Source of the DNA: DATFVA01 sp963832715
GTDB lineage: Bacteria; Bacteroidota; Ignavibacteria; Ignavibacteriales; Ignavibacteriaceae
Direction of reading: 5' to 3'
NCBI GenBank assembly: GCA_963832715.1
Contig: CAWHVB010000003.1
Coordinates: 310,001 to 374,000, forward strand
Length of the DNA stretch: 64,000 nucleotides
The notes beneath the pieces were generated by a model, which was given only the letters and a program-made list of their open reading frames with translations, did not search any database and was not told where the DNA came from. The first letter of the stretch is position 1; every line of letters begins with the position of its first letter. This document shows positions 46,422 through 56,418 of the stretch, piece by piece. The position numbers were made by a program, and so were the translations under genes.

Positions 46422-46886
46422 CTAACGCAGATTTATCTCGATATAATCCCAGAAAATCCTGTCTTTCGAATGATATCTCGTTATTAACTCTACCGAATGG
46501 CGCTGACCTTCCCATGCAAGAAGGTTCTTCGCCTCTTCGGGATTGTACCAGCAGGAATCTGAATGTTCCTCACATATTTTCACCGTCTCATTCACCTTTA
46601 CCCTCGCTGCAAATACTGGCAGCAAAGATATAACATTCAATTCGTGCGAATAGAATGTATTAACATTAGGAACAACCCAGATTCTTTCAGGCGTCAGTCC
46701 GGTTTCTTCTTTTATTTCACGCAGTGCTGCCTGGTAGGCAGTTTCGTCGGCTTCAACCTCTCCGGTGACCATCTGCCACAGCCCCGGATAAATTTCTTTT
46801 TCTGCCCTCTTGAGAAGAAGAAATTCCAGCCCGTTTTCTGTTTCTCTGAAAATATGGGCTTCAATCATGTTTGAAATAATTCTCAT
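46422..46886 (-). CDS. Nudix hydrolase
   Basis: A 154-residue nucleoside-diphosphate-linked hydrolase. The full Nudix box is present: GEVEADETAYQAALREIKEETGL (G-x5-E-x7-R-E-hydrophobic-x-E-E-x-G), near residues 41-63, with all metal-binding Glu intact. EHSDSCWYNPEEAKNLL downstream resembles dihydroneopterin-triphosphate or dATP pyrophosphatases (NudB-like). The substrate is not assigned. The gene begins 14 bases after the end of the large outer-membrane gene and precedes the PfkB-mtnA-recO run. Confidence 0.88.
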   Translation of the reverse strand: MRIISNMIEAHIFRETENGLEFLLLKRAEKEIYPGLWQMVTGEVEADETAYQAALREIKEETGLTPERIWVVPNVNTFYSHELNVISLLPVFAARVKVNETVKICEEHSDSCWYNPEEAKNLLAWEGQRHSVELITRYHSKDRIFWDYIEINLR

Positions 46887-46900
46887 ATTTATCCTGCTTA

Positions 46901-49900
46901 TTAAAAATATGCTCTTACTTCTGCTCTTGCAGTGTGAATAGCTTTGCTTGATCCCTGGAGCCTGCCGTCATAGCTAACGGTCGACTGCAGAAACGTGTTT
47001 ATCCGATAATCAAAGTTGAGTCTCCAGTAATAATTTTTGCCGATTTCATTTCCACCGGTGATTTCAAAAGGTAAGAAATTTTCGGATGTATTGCCTGTTA
47101 ATTCATCCCTCTCAATCTCTATTCTGAGCCTGCCTGTCCCGGCAAAGGACCAGTTGAACCTCATTGTCTGGGAATTTAGATCGACTACCGTTGGGATCGC
47201 AGGATAATAATCTGTATTCCTGCCCACTTTAATCTTAAAGCCGACTTCAATATCATTCTCCGGCCTGTATGAAAAATCTGAAGCAGCACTGTTCCCGTCA
47301 ATATTTCTTTTTCTGTTGGATTCCAGTGGAGCAAACACGGCATCCTTTGAATTTACAAGGTCAGTCTGGTTGCTTAATTCTTTCACCAGCCGGAATGTTA
47401 TCCTGAGACTTCTTTCCCTGTTGTAGGATCTTTCGGTTCCCCCGCTGAACTGGTTCAGCCCTTTTGTCTGGGCATATCGAAATCTGAAAGACAGATCTGG
47501 ATCGTTTTCAAATAGGAAGATATCCTGCTGGATATAATTGGAACCGTTTACCGTAGTCTTTTCATTTTGAAAGGCTGAAAAATCAAGGAGATAAATACGT
47601 TTATAATCCGGTTCCCTGCTGTTTTCTTCGATTCTCCAGTATGTTTCAGTCGAAAACGGCTTCAGAAGTTTATAGGCAAGCGATCCATTCTCAAAAATAT
47701 CTCCGTATTGTACCTTCCACCGGGTACTTGTTTTGAGATTGATGACAGGGAAAAGCTCATCGGTCGGAACAGTCACTTGTATATAATCGGCATCATATAA
47801 CGCAGGTTCAAATTCATTCTCATCGGCAATGCCGTTATTGTTTAAATCTCCAAGGTACCTGTAGTTACCGGTACCCTGTGGTACACGGATAAATACTTTT
47901 TCTAATTTTGCCGTTCTTTCAGTTGAGACTTCGTAAAACAGATCCCCGTTCAGGACAGGGTTCCAGAAATTAAATTTTGACTGCGAGCGGATTAACACTG
48001 TCTGGTTATCCAGAAATCCTTTTTTCTTAAACTGTTCAGTAAATTTTTTATCTCTGACAGTCAGGTTGATAGTCGAGTTTACTTCACTGATCCCGCTGTA
48101 CGTGAGTTCGTAGAATTGAGTCAGTGCCTTATCCTGTTTCATCATTAGTCCGCCCAGGGGAGCATAGTCTTCTCTGACCGAATATTTTCCGCCGACTTTT
48201 AGTCCGTTTATGTTTACCAGCTGAAGGAAAGGATCAATTTCATAGTATTTCAGACTGCTGCTGAGCAGTGAATCGGAGCTGCCGGATTTATCTTTTTTCT
48301 TTTCAGCCAGGAATTCCACTCCGGGTTTTAAATACCAGAAAACATAATACCCGCTCCCCTTCTGGCGTACCCAGTTTGTTTTGATGTTATTATTCTGCGA
48401 TTCAACATAATCCAGGTTATATAATAGCGAATAATTTGTGTTATCTGTAAAAATAAAATTGTTGTTATATCTCGTCGCCCGGAAATCCTCGCCCCTTTTT
48501 AACAATCCGATCGAAGAAGTAACAAGCATATTATTAATAGGCAGGAGATTCAGGTTAAACTCACGCAGAGTTTCATCTGCTTGTGCCTGGTTCTGCGACA
48601 CATTATAATACCTGTCGAATTCAACCTCATTTATCCTGTCGGCAGAGGTAAACTTCCCCTGGATAAACCTGTCTTTCACAGAAAATCCTGCTTTTCCAAG
48701 GTCGATATTTCCAAGTTGTATTTTCTTCGGATCCATTTTCAAAAAAATATTCCTTGCATAGCCGTAATTATCCCCATCATCCAGGCTGGATAAAAGGTTC
48801 CGATCCCACAAACTGCCTGCATATTCAAGACTTATAAAAAAATCCTGGAAAGGATTTGCGTCAACAACAATATTCCCTATCTGCTTTCTTTCCGGTATGG
48901 GTATATATATTATCGGCAGATACCCCCCCTGACCTTTACCTGCAAAAACGTAATTACCCAGGCTGATCTTATTGTAATCTCCGGTTGATTCCCCGACATA
49001 ACTGAATGAAACATTGTAAATAGAGGCTGAATCCCCCGGATTATATACATAATAAGAAAAAGGCTGATTGTTGATAAGTGTATCTACCTTATAATATGTG
49101 CCGTGAATATTTCCAAGTGAATCCGGCTGCGCCAGGGAAATTCCTGATTTTGAAGCCTTGCTCCTGTCGTCGCCGGCATTCTGGAGTATCGCTTTATCGG
49201 CATTTGTCAGAGTCACATCTATAGGGGCATTAGGGTCGTCCCCTTCTCTTAGGTACTGCATCTGAATCCCCAGCTTGTCATCAAGAAGAGAAGATTTCAC
49301 ACCTGTGCCGAAAAAGTTACGTGTAAAGCGTCTGTCTGTATATTCAAAGTCGACAGAGATTCGGCTTGCAGATGTTATTAGTCTCTGGGGAGTAAAAGTA
49401 ATCTGAGCATTTGAATATTCGATCGTGTAATCGTTTGCCTCGCCTCTCTTCATAGGAACACCATCAAGAAAAACCTGCTCGGTGCCTGCAATTACAACAA
49501 TATCTTTTTCATTATTTATTCCTGATAGCCTGTATGGTCCCTGAACGCCGTCGACCCCGGTAAAATTATTTGTATTAAATTTACCACGTGAGCTTGCCAG
49601 AGAGATATAACCCGATTGACCGGCATATTGGAATTCTCCCATTAGTCCCTGCAGCTTCCTGTCAATTACTCCGAACTCCCCCTGCTTGCGAAGCAGCTGG
49701 TAATCCCCGAAAGTTCCTGTGGCGTTAGGATGCTTAATCTGGATAAAAACCTTATCAAGTTCTTCCAGGCGTTCCGTATTTCCTTCAGGCTGAATGGGTG
49801 TATTTTCATCCGTCAGTGCTGCTACAACTTCAATATCGTCCGAAAGCTTTCCCGAAAGCTGCAATCGCAGCCCGCTGTTCAGTGTAAAGTCTTTGGTTGT

Positions 49901-50371
49901 TCCCACAGTAAAACCGCGGACAAGAGTCCCGCTTTTTTCGATCCTGTTCCCGAAAATATCCTCGGGAGTAAACCCGCCCGTCTCAGCCTGTGCTACCTGG
50001 ATTGTATCCGTGCCCCCTTCTTTTACTTTAACAACAAGACTCCGTTTTTTATACTCTTTTTTCAGGGATAGCTGATATGACCTGTATGAAACATAAATCG
50101 TGTCAAAAATTGAATAGGCAAGCGAATCGGAGAGACTGAATGAGGCTGTCTTATACGAAATTGTATAATCCTTCCTTCCGAGAGTATGGCCTCTTAACTC
50201 TATTTTCTCAGAAAAAGGAATAATTGAAACCCTGGATAAAGAGTACTTATTATCCAGGCTGACCGGAATAGTATCTGTGACGGTTTTTACCAGGTATTGA
50301 TCCTGCGCCCTTAATGAAATTGTCAATAAAAAGAGTACACCCGGTATAATTAAATAAAGCTTGAATCTCAA
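46901..50371 (-). CDS. Large outer-membrane or surface beta-barrel protein, family unrecognised
   Basis: About 1157 residues with the proposed start TTG at 50371 (LRFKLYLIIPGVLFLLTISLRAQ gives a good signal peptide). The frame is open 42 codons further upstream, to an ATG at 50497, but that part is Cys/Lys-rich, includes KSCHH and does not look like a protein start. Otherwise the sequence is repeated amphipathic strands typical of an outer-membrane barrel (VRGFTVGTTKDFTLNSGLRLQLSG; KVFIQIKHPNATGTFGDYQLL; SLRITFRLVKEL), ending in an aromatic strand (VRAYF). I could not assign it to a named family; the large multi-domain layout is reminiscent of SprA-type T9SS barrels but lacks a clear match. 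It heads the nudix-pfkB-mtnA-recO transcript. Confidence 0.7.
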   Translation of the reverse strand: MRFKLYLIIPGVLFLLTISLRAQDQYLVKTVTDTIPVSLDNKYSLSRVSIIPFSEKIELRGHTLGRKDYTISYKTASFSLSDSLAYSIFDTIYVSYRSYQLSLKKEYKKRSLVVKVKEGGTDTIQVAQAETGGFTPEDIFGNRIEKSGTLVRGFTVGTTKDFTLNSGLRLQLSGKLSDDIEVVAALTDENTPIQPEGNTERLEELDKVFIQIKHPNATGTFGDYQLLRKQGEFGVIDRKLQGLMGEFQYAGQSGYISLASSRGKFNTNNFTGVDGVQGPYRLSGINNEKDIVVIAGTEQVFLDGVPMKRGEANDYTIEYSNAQITFTPQRLITSASRISVDFEYTDRRFTRNFFGTGVKSSLLDDKLGIQMQYLREGDDPNAPIDVTLTNADKAILQNAGDDRSKASKSGISLAQPDSLGNIHGTYYKVDTLINNQPFSYYVYNPGDSASIYNVSFSYVGESTGDYNKISLGNYVFAGKGQGGYLPIIYIPIPERKQIGNIVVDANPFQDFFISLEYAGSLWDRNLLSSLDDGDNYGYARNIFLKMDPKKIQLGNIDLGKAGFSVKDRFIQGKFTSADRINEVEFDRYYNVSQNQAQADETLREFNLNLLPINNMLVTSSIGLLKRGEDFRATRYNNNFIFTDNTNYSLLYNLDYVESQNNNIKTNWVRQKGSGYYVFWYLKPGVEFLAEKKKDKSGSSDSLLSSSLKYYEIDPFLQLVNINGLKVGGKYSVREDYAPLGGLMMKQDKALTQFYELTYSGISEVNSTINLTVRDKKFTEQFKKKGFLDNQTVLIRSQSKFNFWNPVLNGDLFYEVSTERTAKLEKVFIRVPQGTGNYRYLGDLNNNGIADENEFEPALYDADYIQVTVPTDELFPVINLKTSTRWKVQYGDIFENGSLAYKLLKPFSTETYWRIEENSREPDYKRIYLLDFSAFQNEKTTVNGSNYIQQDIFLFENDPDLSFRFRYAQTKGLNQFSGGTERSYNRERSLRITFRLVKELSNQTDLVNSKDAVFAPLESNRKRNIDGNSAASDFSYRPENDIEVGFKIKVGRNTDYYPAIPTVVDLNSQTMRFNWSFAGTGRLRIEIERDELTGNTSENFLPFEITGGNEIGKNYYWRLNFDYRINTFLQSTVSYDGRLQGSSKAIHTARAEVRAYF

Positions 50372-50567
50372 ATGATGACAAGATTTGTGAAGCAATAATC
50401 TAAATTTACATACTTCTTTTATCAAGTCTATATTGATTCTTACACTGCCTTTTCCCTCGGGGAATAATTTGCAATTGCAAAATGCCGCTTTATCCACGAC
50501 CGTGTGACTGATATTAAACTTAAAAGCAGGGTAAAGTTTATTTTATATGATTAATTAAACTGGATAT

Positions 50568-51403
50568 ATGAACTCAGCAATAATATTAAATGAAGAAGCC
50601 GGACAGGGAAAAACCCTTGCTGAAAGACTACTGCCATTGCAGGATGACAAATTTTCCTTCGATCTGTTTACGATTAAAAGCGGAAACCTGGATGAAATCC
50701 TTAAGAGAGTTAGTTCTGAAAATTATAGTGTGCTTGCCGCTGCGGGAGGTGACGGCACAGTTAGTACTGTAGCGGCCACGGCTGTAAAACTTGACCGAAC
50801 CCTTGGAATCATTCCTGCCGGTACGCTGAATCATTTCGCTAAAGATACAGGTATCCCGCTGAATATCGAAGAAGCGGTTTCTGTTTTGAAAAGCGGCATT
50901 ACGGCTCTTATTGACACCGGCGAAATAAATGGAAGAATTTTTCTGAATAATTCTTCGATCGGTCTTTATCCCAAAGTGGTTAAAAAAAGAGAAAAGACAG
51001 ATGAGATTCGGAGGAAATAAATGGACTGCAATGTTTAAAGCATCTTTAGCAGTGTTCAAATCTATTCCCAGGATAAGCATAACAATAAAAGCAGACGGTC
51101 AAACGATCAAATGCAGAACCCCTTTCGTGTTCATTGGCAATAACGATTATAAATTTGATCTGTTCAACCTGGGACGGAGGGAAGGCCTTAACCGACGGCA
51201 GGCTGAGTATTTATTATCCCAGGTATAGCGGCAGGATTTCATACATCCGCCTGATCTTAAAAACATTGCTCGGGAAGCTTGACCAGGAGAAAAATTTTCA
51301 GATCCTGCATAATGAAGAAATTATTATTTATTCTGATAAAAAGAAGCTTGAAGTTTCTATTGATGGAGAAGTTTTCAGACTTGAAGACTCCTTTACATTA
51401 TAA
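50568..51403 (+). CDS. Diacylglycerol/lipid kinase family protein (YegS-like), two frameshifts
   Basis: DAGK catalytic domain protein of about 280 residues read in three successive frames. Frame 1 (50568-51020) holds the nucleotide motif AAAGGDGTVSTVAA and GIIPAGTLNHFAKDTGIP. Frame 2 (from about 51001) continues GGNKWTAMFKAS and FVFIGNNDYKF. Frame 3 (to 51403) gives LTDGRLSIYYPRYSGR and the C-terminal SIDGEV loop. The shifts fit single extra bases, one probably in the A7 run at 50982-50988 and one at 51190-51191. Both lie between intact motifs, so indel errors or a very recent pseudogene. Phosphorylates a membrane lipid using ATP; substrate unknown. Confidence 0.78.
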
Positions 51404-51439
51404 AATAAGACCTAAATCGTTAAAATTAATTGTACCGGA

Positions 51440-52250
51440 ATGATATTGAAAAGAATTGTACATATATCTGACCTTCATTTCGGAACTGTCGAAGATAAGA
51501 TTGCCCGGGTTATTCTAAAGGATATAAAAGAGCTTAACCCTGATCTGCTGATTGTGAGCGGAGATTTAACGCAGCGTGCAAGGAAAAGTCAGTTTATTCA
51601 GGCAAAGGAATTTCTTGACCAGCTTGATTATGTAAAAATAATAATCCCCGGAAACCATGATGTGCCGTTATTCAATTTATTCGCAAGGTTTTTGCTTCCT
51701 TTGACAAACTATAAAAATATTATAACAAAAGATCTTTCCCCTTTTTACTATGATAAATCAATTGCTGTGCTTGGAATAAATACTGCCAGGTCGCTTACAT
51801 GGAAATCAGGCAGAATATCTGAGGACCAAATCGAAGAACTTAAAATGAAAACTTTGCACAATTGATAACAGCATATTCAAAATCATTGTAACTCACCATC
51901 CGTTTATTCCTCCCGCGGGCGATCTTGGAATAAAACTGGTAGGGAGATCGGCGATGGCACTGAAGATAATTGATAAATGTTCAATTGATCTTCTGCTTGC
52001 AGGCCATCTCCATCAGGGATATAATGGTGATGTCAGGCCATTTTATCCTTCTCAAAATAGTTCAATCATTTCTGTACAAGCAGGCACCGCAATCTCCAAT
52101 CGTGTAAGGGGTGAGCCGAATGCTTTTAATTATATAGAAGCCGACAAAGAAAACATCCTGATCTCTATAAGGGAATGGAATGGTGATAATTTTGAAGTAG
52201 CTCAGAGAACAACCTACCGGAAGAATAAAAATGAATGGATTAAAGAATAG
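51440..52250 (+). CDS. Calcineurin-like metallophosphoesterase, frameshifted
   Basis: A protein of about 269 residues, one extra base near 51860. The first frame holds the metal motifs HISDLHFG (near residue 8), SGDLTQ (near 40) and PGNHD (near 70). The second frame holds TIVTHHPFIP-like text (VTHHPF) and LAGHLHQG (the His-x-His of motif 5). All five motifs of a binuclear calcineurin-like phosphoesterase are therefore present and intact. Starts 37 bases after the lipid-kinase stop; likely co-transcribed with it. Substrate unknown (cAMP-type phosphodiesterase or nuclease). Confidence 0.8.
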
Positions 52251-52267
52251 TCCTTCTCACTCTTCGT

Positions 52268-53497
52268 CTATTCATATCTTAATGCTTCAATGGGATCAAG
52301 ACTTGCAGCTTTATATGCTGGGTAAGTCCCGAACAATATCCCAACGAACAGGCAAAGCGACAATCCTATCAGAACCCAGTCATACGGAATGGCTATCTGA
52401 GCATTTAAAAAGCTCCCCGCGAAATTTCCTATCAGAATACCCAGGAAAATTCCCACGAAACCCCCGATTAGACAGAGGATAATTGCTTCAAAAAGGAACT
52501 GCAGAAGAATGCTGGACCTTCTTGCGCCTACAGCTTTTCTTATCCCTATCTCTTTTGTTCTTTCAGTAACCGACACAAGCATTATATTCATTATACCCAC
52601 ACCTGCAGCAAGCAAAGCAATAATAGAAACAACAAGCGCTCCTATCCGTATGCTTCCTGTCATATCGTTTATCTGCCCCATTATCGATTCGTTGCTGAAA
52701 ATATCAAAATCATTATCCTCGCCCGGGGGAACTTTCCTGATTGTTCTCATATATCCGATAGCAGTTTCCATAGCAGCATTATAATCCTGGGGACCGAAGG
52801 ACATTATTGTGATAGCAACGCTCTGAGTTCTCTTTCCGTAAACAGCCTGGAAGGTAGAAATGGGAAGTACTATATAGTTATCCTGCGACTGGCCGAAAAA
52901 TTCAGGCTGCTTCTTCAGTATTCCGATTACTTTAAAAGGCTTTCCATCAACCCTGACCGTCTGCCCTACTGGATCAATGTTGTAAAAGAGTTTTTCCACA
53001 ATAAAATTACCAAGTACGCATACATCGTTCGAATAATCTATATCGCTTTTTCTTATTTCCCTTCCGTCTTTTATTTCGAGGTTTAATGTTTTATAAGTCC
53101 CTTCTGTTACTCCGATTACATACGTATCGGGATTGGTCTTTTTGTTTCCAAATCTGATGATCTTACCTCCGGCTCCTATATGCGCCCCCATCCCTTTTAC
53201 ATCAGTCATTAAGTTTTCAAGCCTGTAAAAATCATCCAGAGTTATGTCTTTCCTGTTGCGGTATTTTTCCCAATCGTGATCACCCGCGTGAATTACCGGC
53301 CACTTTTGAATTTCAAAGGAGTTCTTATTAAGGAATTGAATGCCGCTTTCAATTGTATTCTGCAGCATCGTTATGATAGTCATTATAACTATAATAGAAA
53401 AAATACCTACAACTACGCCGAGCACAGTAAGCAGAGTTCTCAGGCGGTTAGTTTTCAGAGACTGTAATGAAATGAAGATTAATTGCAGCGGTTCCAT
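52268..53497 (-). CDS. MacB/FtsX-type ABC permease, tandem paralogue 3
   Basis: A 409-residue inner-membrane permease of the MacB class. One N-terminal membrane helix (NRLRTLLTVLGVVVGIFSIIVIM), a large periplasmic domain of about 230 residues (about 40-275), then three C-terminal helices (IRIGALVVSIIALLAAGVGIMNIMLV; the FLFEAIILCLIGGFVGI segment; the WVLIGLSLCLFVGILFGTYPA segment), ending PIEALRYE. The MacB coupling motif RTKEIGIRKAVGARRSSIL is intact. Closely similar throughout to the two upstream genes. The single MacB-like ATPase of the operon (57686) presumably serves all permeases. Confidence 0.92.
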   Translation of the reverse strand: MEPLQLIFISLQSLKTNRLRTLLTVLGVVVGIFSIIVIMTIITMLQNTIESGIQFLNKNSFEIQKWPVIHAGDHDWEKYRNRKDITLDDFYRLENLMTDVKGMGAHIGAGGKIIRFGNKKTNPDTYVIGVTEGTYKTLNLEIKDGREIRKSDIDYSNDVCVLGNFIVEKLFYNIDPVGQTVRVDGKPFKVIGILKKQPEFFGQSQDNYIVLPISTFQAVYGKRTQSVAITIMSFGPQDYNAAMETAIGYMRTIRKVPPGEDNDFDIFSNESIMGQINDMTGSIRIGALVVSIIALLAAGVGIMNIMLVSVTERTKEIGIRKAVGARRSSILLQFLFEAIILCLIGGFVGIFLGILIGNFAGSFLNAQIAIPYDWVLIGLSLCLFVGILFGTYPAYKAASLDPIEALRYE

Positions 53498-53597
53498 GTT
53501 CCCCCCGTATGTTTGTATTGATTAATCAATCCAAAACTGCCAAAATGTTTTTTCAAAAATATAAAAAAAAGAGTTTTCCCGCTATTAAATAACTAAT

Positions 53598-54829
53598 TTA
53601 TTCATATCTCAAAGCTTCAATGGGATCAAGGTTAGCCGCCTTATAAGCCGGATAGGTACCGAAAACAACACCCACAAAAATACACAGCCCTAGCCCTATT
53701 AAGACCCAGTCGACAGGAATGGCAGTTTCAGCATTCAGAAAACTGCCTGCAATATTTCCTATACCTATGCCGAGCGCGATACCGATAAAGCCGCCGATGA
53801 TGCAGAGGACTATTGCTTCAAAAAGAAACTGGCAAGAATATTCAATCTTTTAGCTCCTACAGCTTTTCTTATTCCTATCTCTCTTGTTCTTTCGGTAACC
53901 GAGACAAGCATGATATTCATAATTCCGACTCCGGCAGCCAGAAGCGCAATGATCGAAACTACAATTGCCCCGATCCTGACTCCACCTGTAATATCATTAA
54001 TTTGTCCGACAAGTGATTCATTACTGAAAATATCGAAATCATTATCCTCGCCGGGAGCAACTTTTCTTATGGTCCGCATATATCCCGTAGCTGCATCCAT
54101 TGCAGAATTATAATCCTGTTTGCCGTATGACTGTACAGTAATGCTGATGCTATGGGCTCTTCTGCCGTACATTGACTGAAAAGCCGTGATAGGCATAACT
54201 ATATAGTTATCCATCGACTGTCCGAAAAACTCCGGCTGCTTCTCAAGTGTACCTATTACTTTCAACGGGTATCCGTCCACCCTCACAGTCATTCCAACCG
54301 GGTCAATATTGGTAAAAAGTTTTTTGGTTACATCGTCCCCGAGTACGCATACATTATTAGAATGCTCAACATCCGTTTCATTAATTTCCCTGCCTTCCTT
54401 TACCGTTACAGAGTTGGTTCTGAATGCACCCATTGTAACTCCGATAACCGATATATTAGGGTTGGTTTCCGTACTGCCGAATTTCACGATCTTCCCATGC
54501 ATTTCCTGTTGTGCGCCTACGTATTTCGCCTGCTTCATCATTTCTTCAAATCTGTAAAAATCGTCGAGAGTAATGTCCTTCCTGTTGCGGTATTTCTGCC
54601 ACGAACCCGGACCGCCGGTGTGAATCGCAGGATATTTCTGGATTTGAAATGTATTTTTATTGAGAAATGATACCCCGCTTTCGATAGTATTCTGCAGCAT
54701 TGTAATCACAGTCATAATAACTATAATTGAAAAGATTCCTACTACAACACCGAGAATAGTAAGCATTGTTCTAAGGCGGTTGGTCTTAAGTGAATCGAAG
54801 GACAACGAAAGGATCTGTGTAATCTGCAT
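53598..54829 (-). CDS. MacB/FtsX-type ABC permease, tandem paralogue 2, frameshifted
   Basis: The same family as its neighbours, 410 residues once corrected. The main frame (54829 down) covers the first helix, the periplasmic domain and RTREIGIRKAVGAKRLNIL, then falls into a premature stop at about 53810. One base looks deleted near 53832: the alternative frame continues QFLFEAIVLCIIGG to the family ending PIEALRYE at 53598. Everything else matches the adjacent paralogues, so the deletion could be a sequence error. If real, the C-terminal membrane part would be lost and the protein inactive. Confidence 0.85.
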
Positions 54830-54966
54830 TATACTAAAATATTATTGTTCTAAATTAAAAACCGGACAATAAATATTAAAGGGAGATTCAAATTCCGGAA
54901 TTATCTCTCCTGAATCCGGCAGCAGAACCGGCGCTCTGCATATCTTTGTCCCCGTTTCATATTGTA

Positions 54967-56199
54967 TTATTCGTATCTCAAGGCCTCGATAGGATCAAGG
55001 TTTGCGGCTTTGTACGCAGGATATGTTCCGAAAACAACCCCGACAAACACGCACAAGGATAATCCTATTAAAACCCAATCATATGGAATTGCCGCCTTAG
55101 CATTTAAAAAGCTTCCTGCAAGATTTCCGATCCCAACACCGAGGACAATACCAACGAAGCCTCCTACAATACATAACGTTACCGCTTCGAGAAGGAACTG
55201 GAAAAGTATATTAGTTTTTCGTGCTCCTATTGCTTTGCGGATACCGATCTCACGAGTTCTTTCCGTTACCGATACAAGCATTATATTCATTATTCCTATG
55301 CCGGCAGCAAGCAGGGCTATGATTGATACAACCAATGCACCTATCCTGATTCCTGAGGTGATATCGTTGACCTGAGTGATCATAGATTCATTACTGAAGA
55401 TATAAAAATTATCGTCCTCACCCGGTGTTACTTTACGAATGGTTCGCATGTATCCTGTTGCAGCATCGATTACATCATTATAATCTTCTTTGGTTTTTGA
55501 CATTACAGTTATATTTATGCTGTTGCTGTACTTGCCGTACTTCTGCTGAAATGTTGTAATAGGCATGACTATATAAGAATCTCTTGACTGGCCGAACATT
55601 GACGGCTGTTTTTCAAGTACGCCGATTACCTGTAGAGGTTTTCCGTCAACCCTTATAATCTGACCGATAGGATCCACATTAATAAAAAGTTTATTAACTA
55701 CTTCCTGGCCCAATTCGCATACATCATTTGAATATTTAATATCGGACTGACGTAAGTCTCTTCCGCGCTCCACGTTCCAGTTATTTGTCCTCATCGCACC
55801 AAGCGTAATCCCGGCTACGCTTATGTTTGGATTAGTCTCTTTATTGCCGAAAGTGATCTGCTTCCCGAATTGCCACTGTTCCGCTCCGACATACATCGCC
55901 TGGTTAAGCATTCCTTCAAGTCGGTAAAAATCTTCGAGAGTTATATCAGGACGATTTCTGAATTTGTCGCGCATCCCGGGACCGTGTCCCATCATCGATG
56001 GAAATTTCTGAATTTGAAATGTGTTCTTGTTTAATTGAGAAAACCCGCTCTCAATAGATTTCTGCAGCATAGTGATAATTGTCATAATCACAATTATAGA
56101 GAATATTCCGACCACAACACCGAGCACAGTCAGCATAGTACGCAGCTTATTGCTTCTAAGTGATCTGAAAGCAACCGTTACAACTTCATTTAATCTCAT
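54967..56199 (-). CDS. MacB/FtsX-type ABC permease, tandem paralogue 1
   Basis: A 410-residue permease, intact. First helix NKLRTMLTVLGVVVGIFSIIVIM; periplasmic domain with QIQKFPSMMGHGPGMRDKFR and a repeated block (NNWNVERGRDLRQSDI); then the RTREIGIRKAIGARKTNIL coupling motif, three helices, and PIEALRYE. Very similar to the two following genes, so all three arose by tandem duplication. Located between a low-complexity gap on one side and 137 bases on the other. Substrates are unknown; MacB permeases export lipoproteins, peptides or macrolides from the periplasmic face. Confidence 0.93.
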   Translation of the reverse strand: MRLNEVVTVAFRSLRSNKLRTMLTVLGVVVGIFSIIVIMTIITMLQKSIESGFSQLNKNTFQIQKFPSMMGHGPGMRDKFRNRPDITLEDFYRLEGMLNQAMYVGAEQWQFGKQITFGNKETNPNISVAGITLGAMRTNNWNVERGRDLRQSDIKYSNDVCELGQEVVNKLFINVDPIGQIIRVDGKPLQVIGVLEKQPSMFGQSRDSYIVMPITTFQQKYGKYSNSINITVMSKTKEDYNDVIDAATGYMRTIRKVTPGEDDNFYIFSNESMITQVNDITSGIRIGALVVSIIALLAAGIGIMNIMLVSVTERTREIGIRKAIGARKTNILFQFLLEAVTLCIVGGFVGIVLGVGIGNLAGSFLNAKAAIPYDWVLIGLSLCVFVGVVFGTYPAYKAANLDPIEALRYE

Positions 56200-56217
56200 T
56201 TTTACCTAATCTCAGGA

Positions 56218-56418
56218 TTACAAATTTTCAAAATTAAAAATCATCCGCCATTCACTCATTCATCCATTCATCACTCATTCACACCATTCAATCATCCACA
56301 ACATCTCAATCAACCAATCCGCCAAATGCATTCATCCATTCACTCATTCAACCATTCACTCATCCAATCCCCAAATCATTACACCATTCCATCTTTCCAC
56401 TCCGCCATCCACCCGCCT
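56218..56418. repeat. G-depleted CATTCA low-complexity tract between permease genes
   Basis: About 200 bases of degenerate CATTCATCCATTCACTC-type words, almost without G on the plus strand (read on the minus strand: GATGAATGGATGAGTG-type). No regular repeat period or conserved spacer, so this is not a CRISPR. It sits inside the export operon, between the divergent fourth permease and the three tandem permeases, and would be transcribed as part of the leader or spacer mRNA. No ORF of credible composition. Confidence 0.6.

Noticed and set aside
50372..50497. N-terminal extension of the large barrel gene to an ATG at 50497
   Set aside because: The extra 42 residues are Cys- and Lys-rich and would place the signal peptide internally; a TTG at 50371 gives a normal signal peptide.
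56218..56418. Possible CRISPR array
   Set aside because: No fixed-length repeat, no regular spacing, no cas genes; the words are degenerate 4-8 base units.
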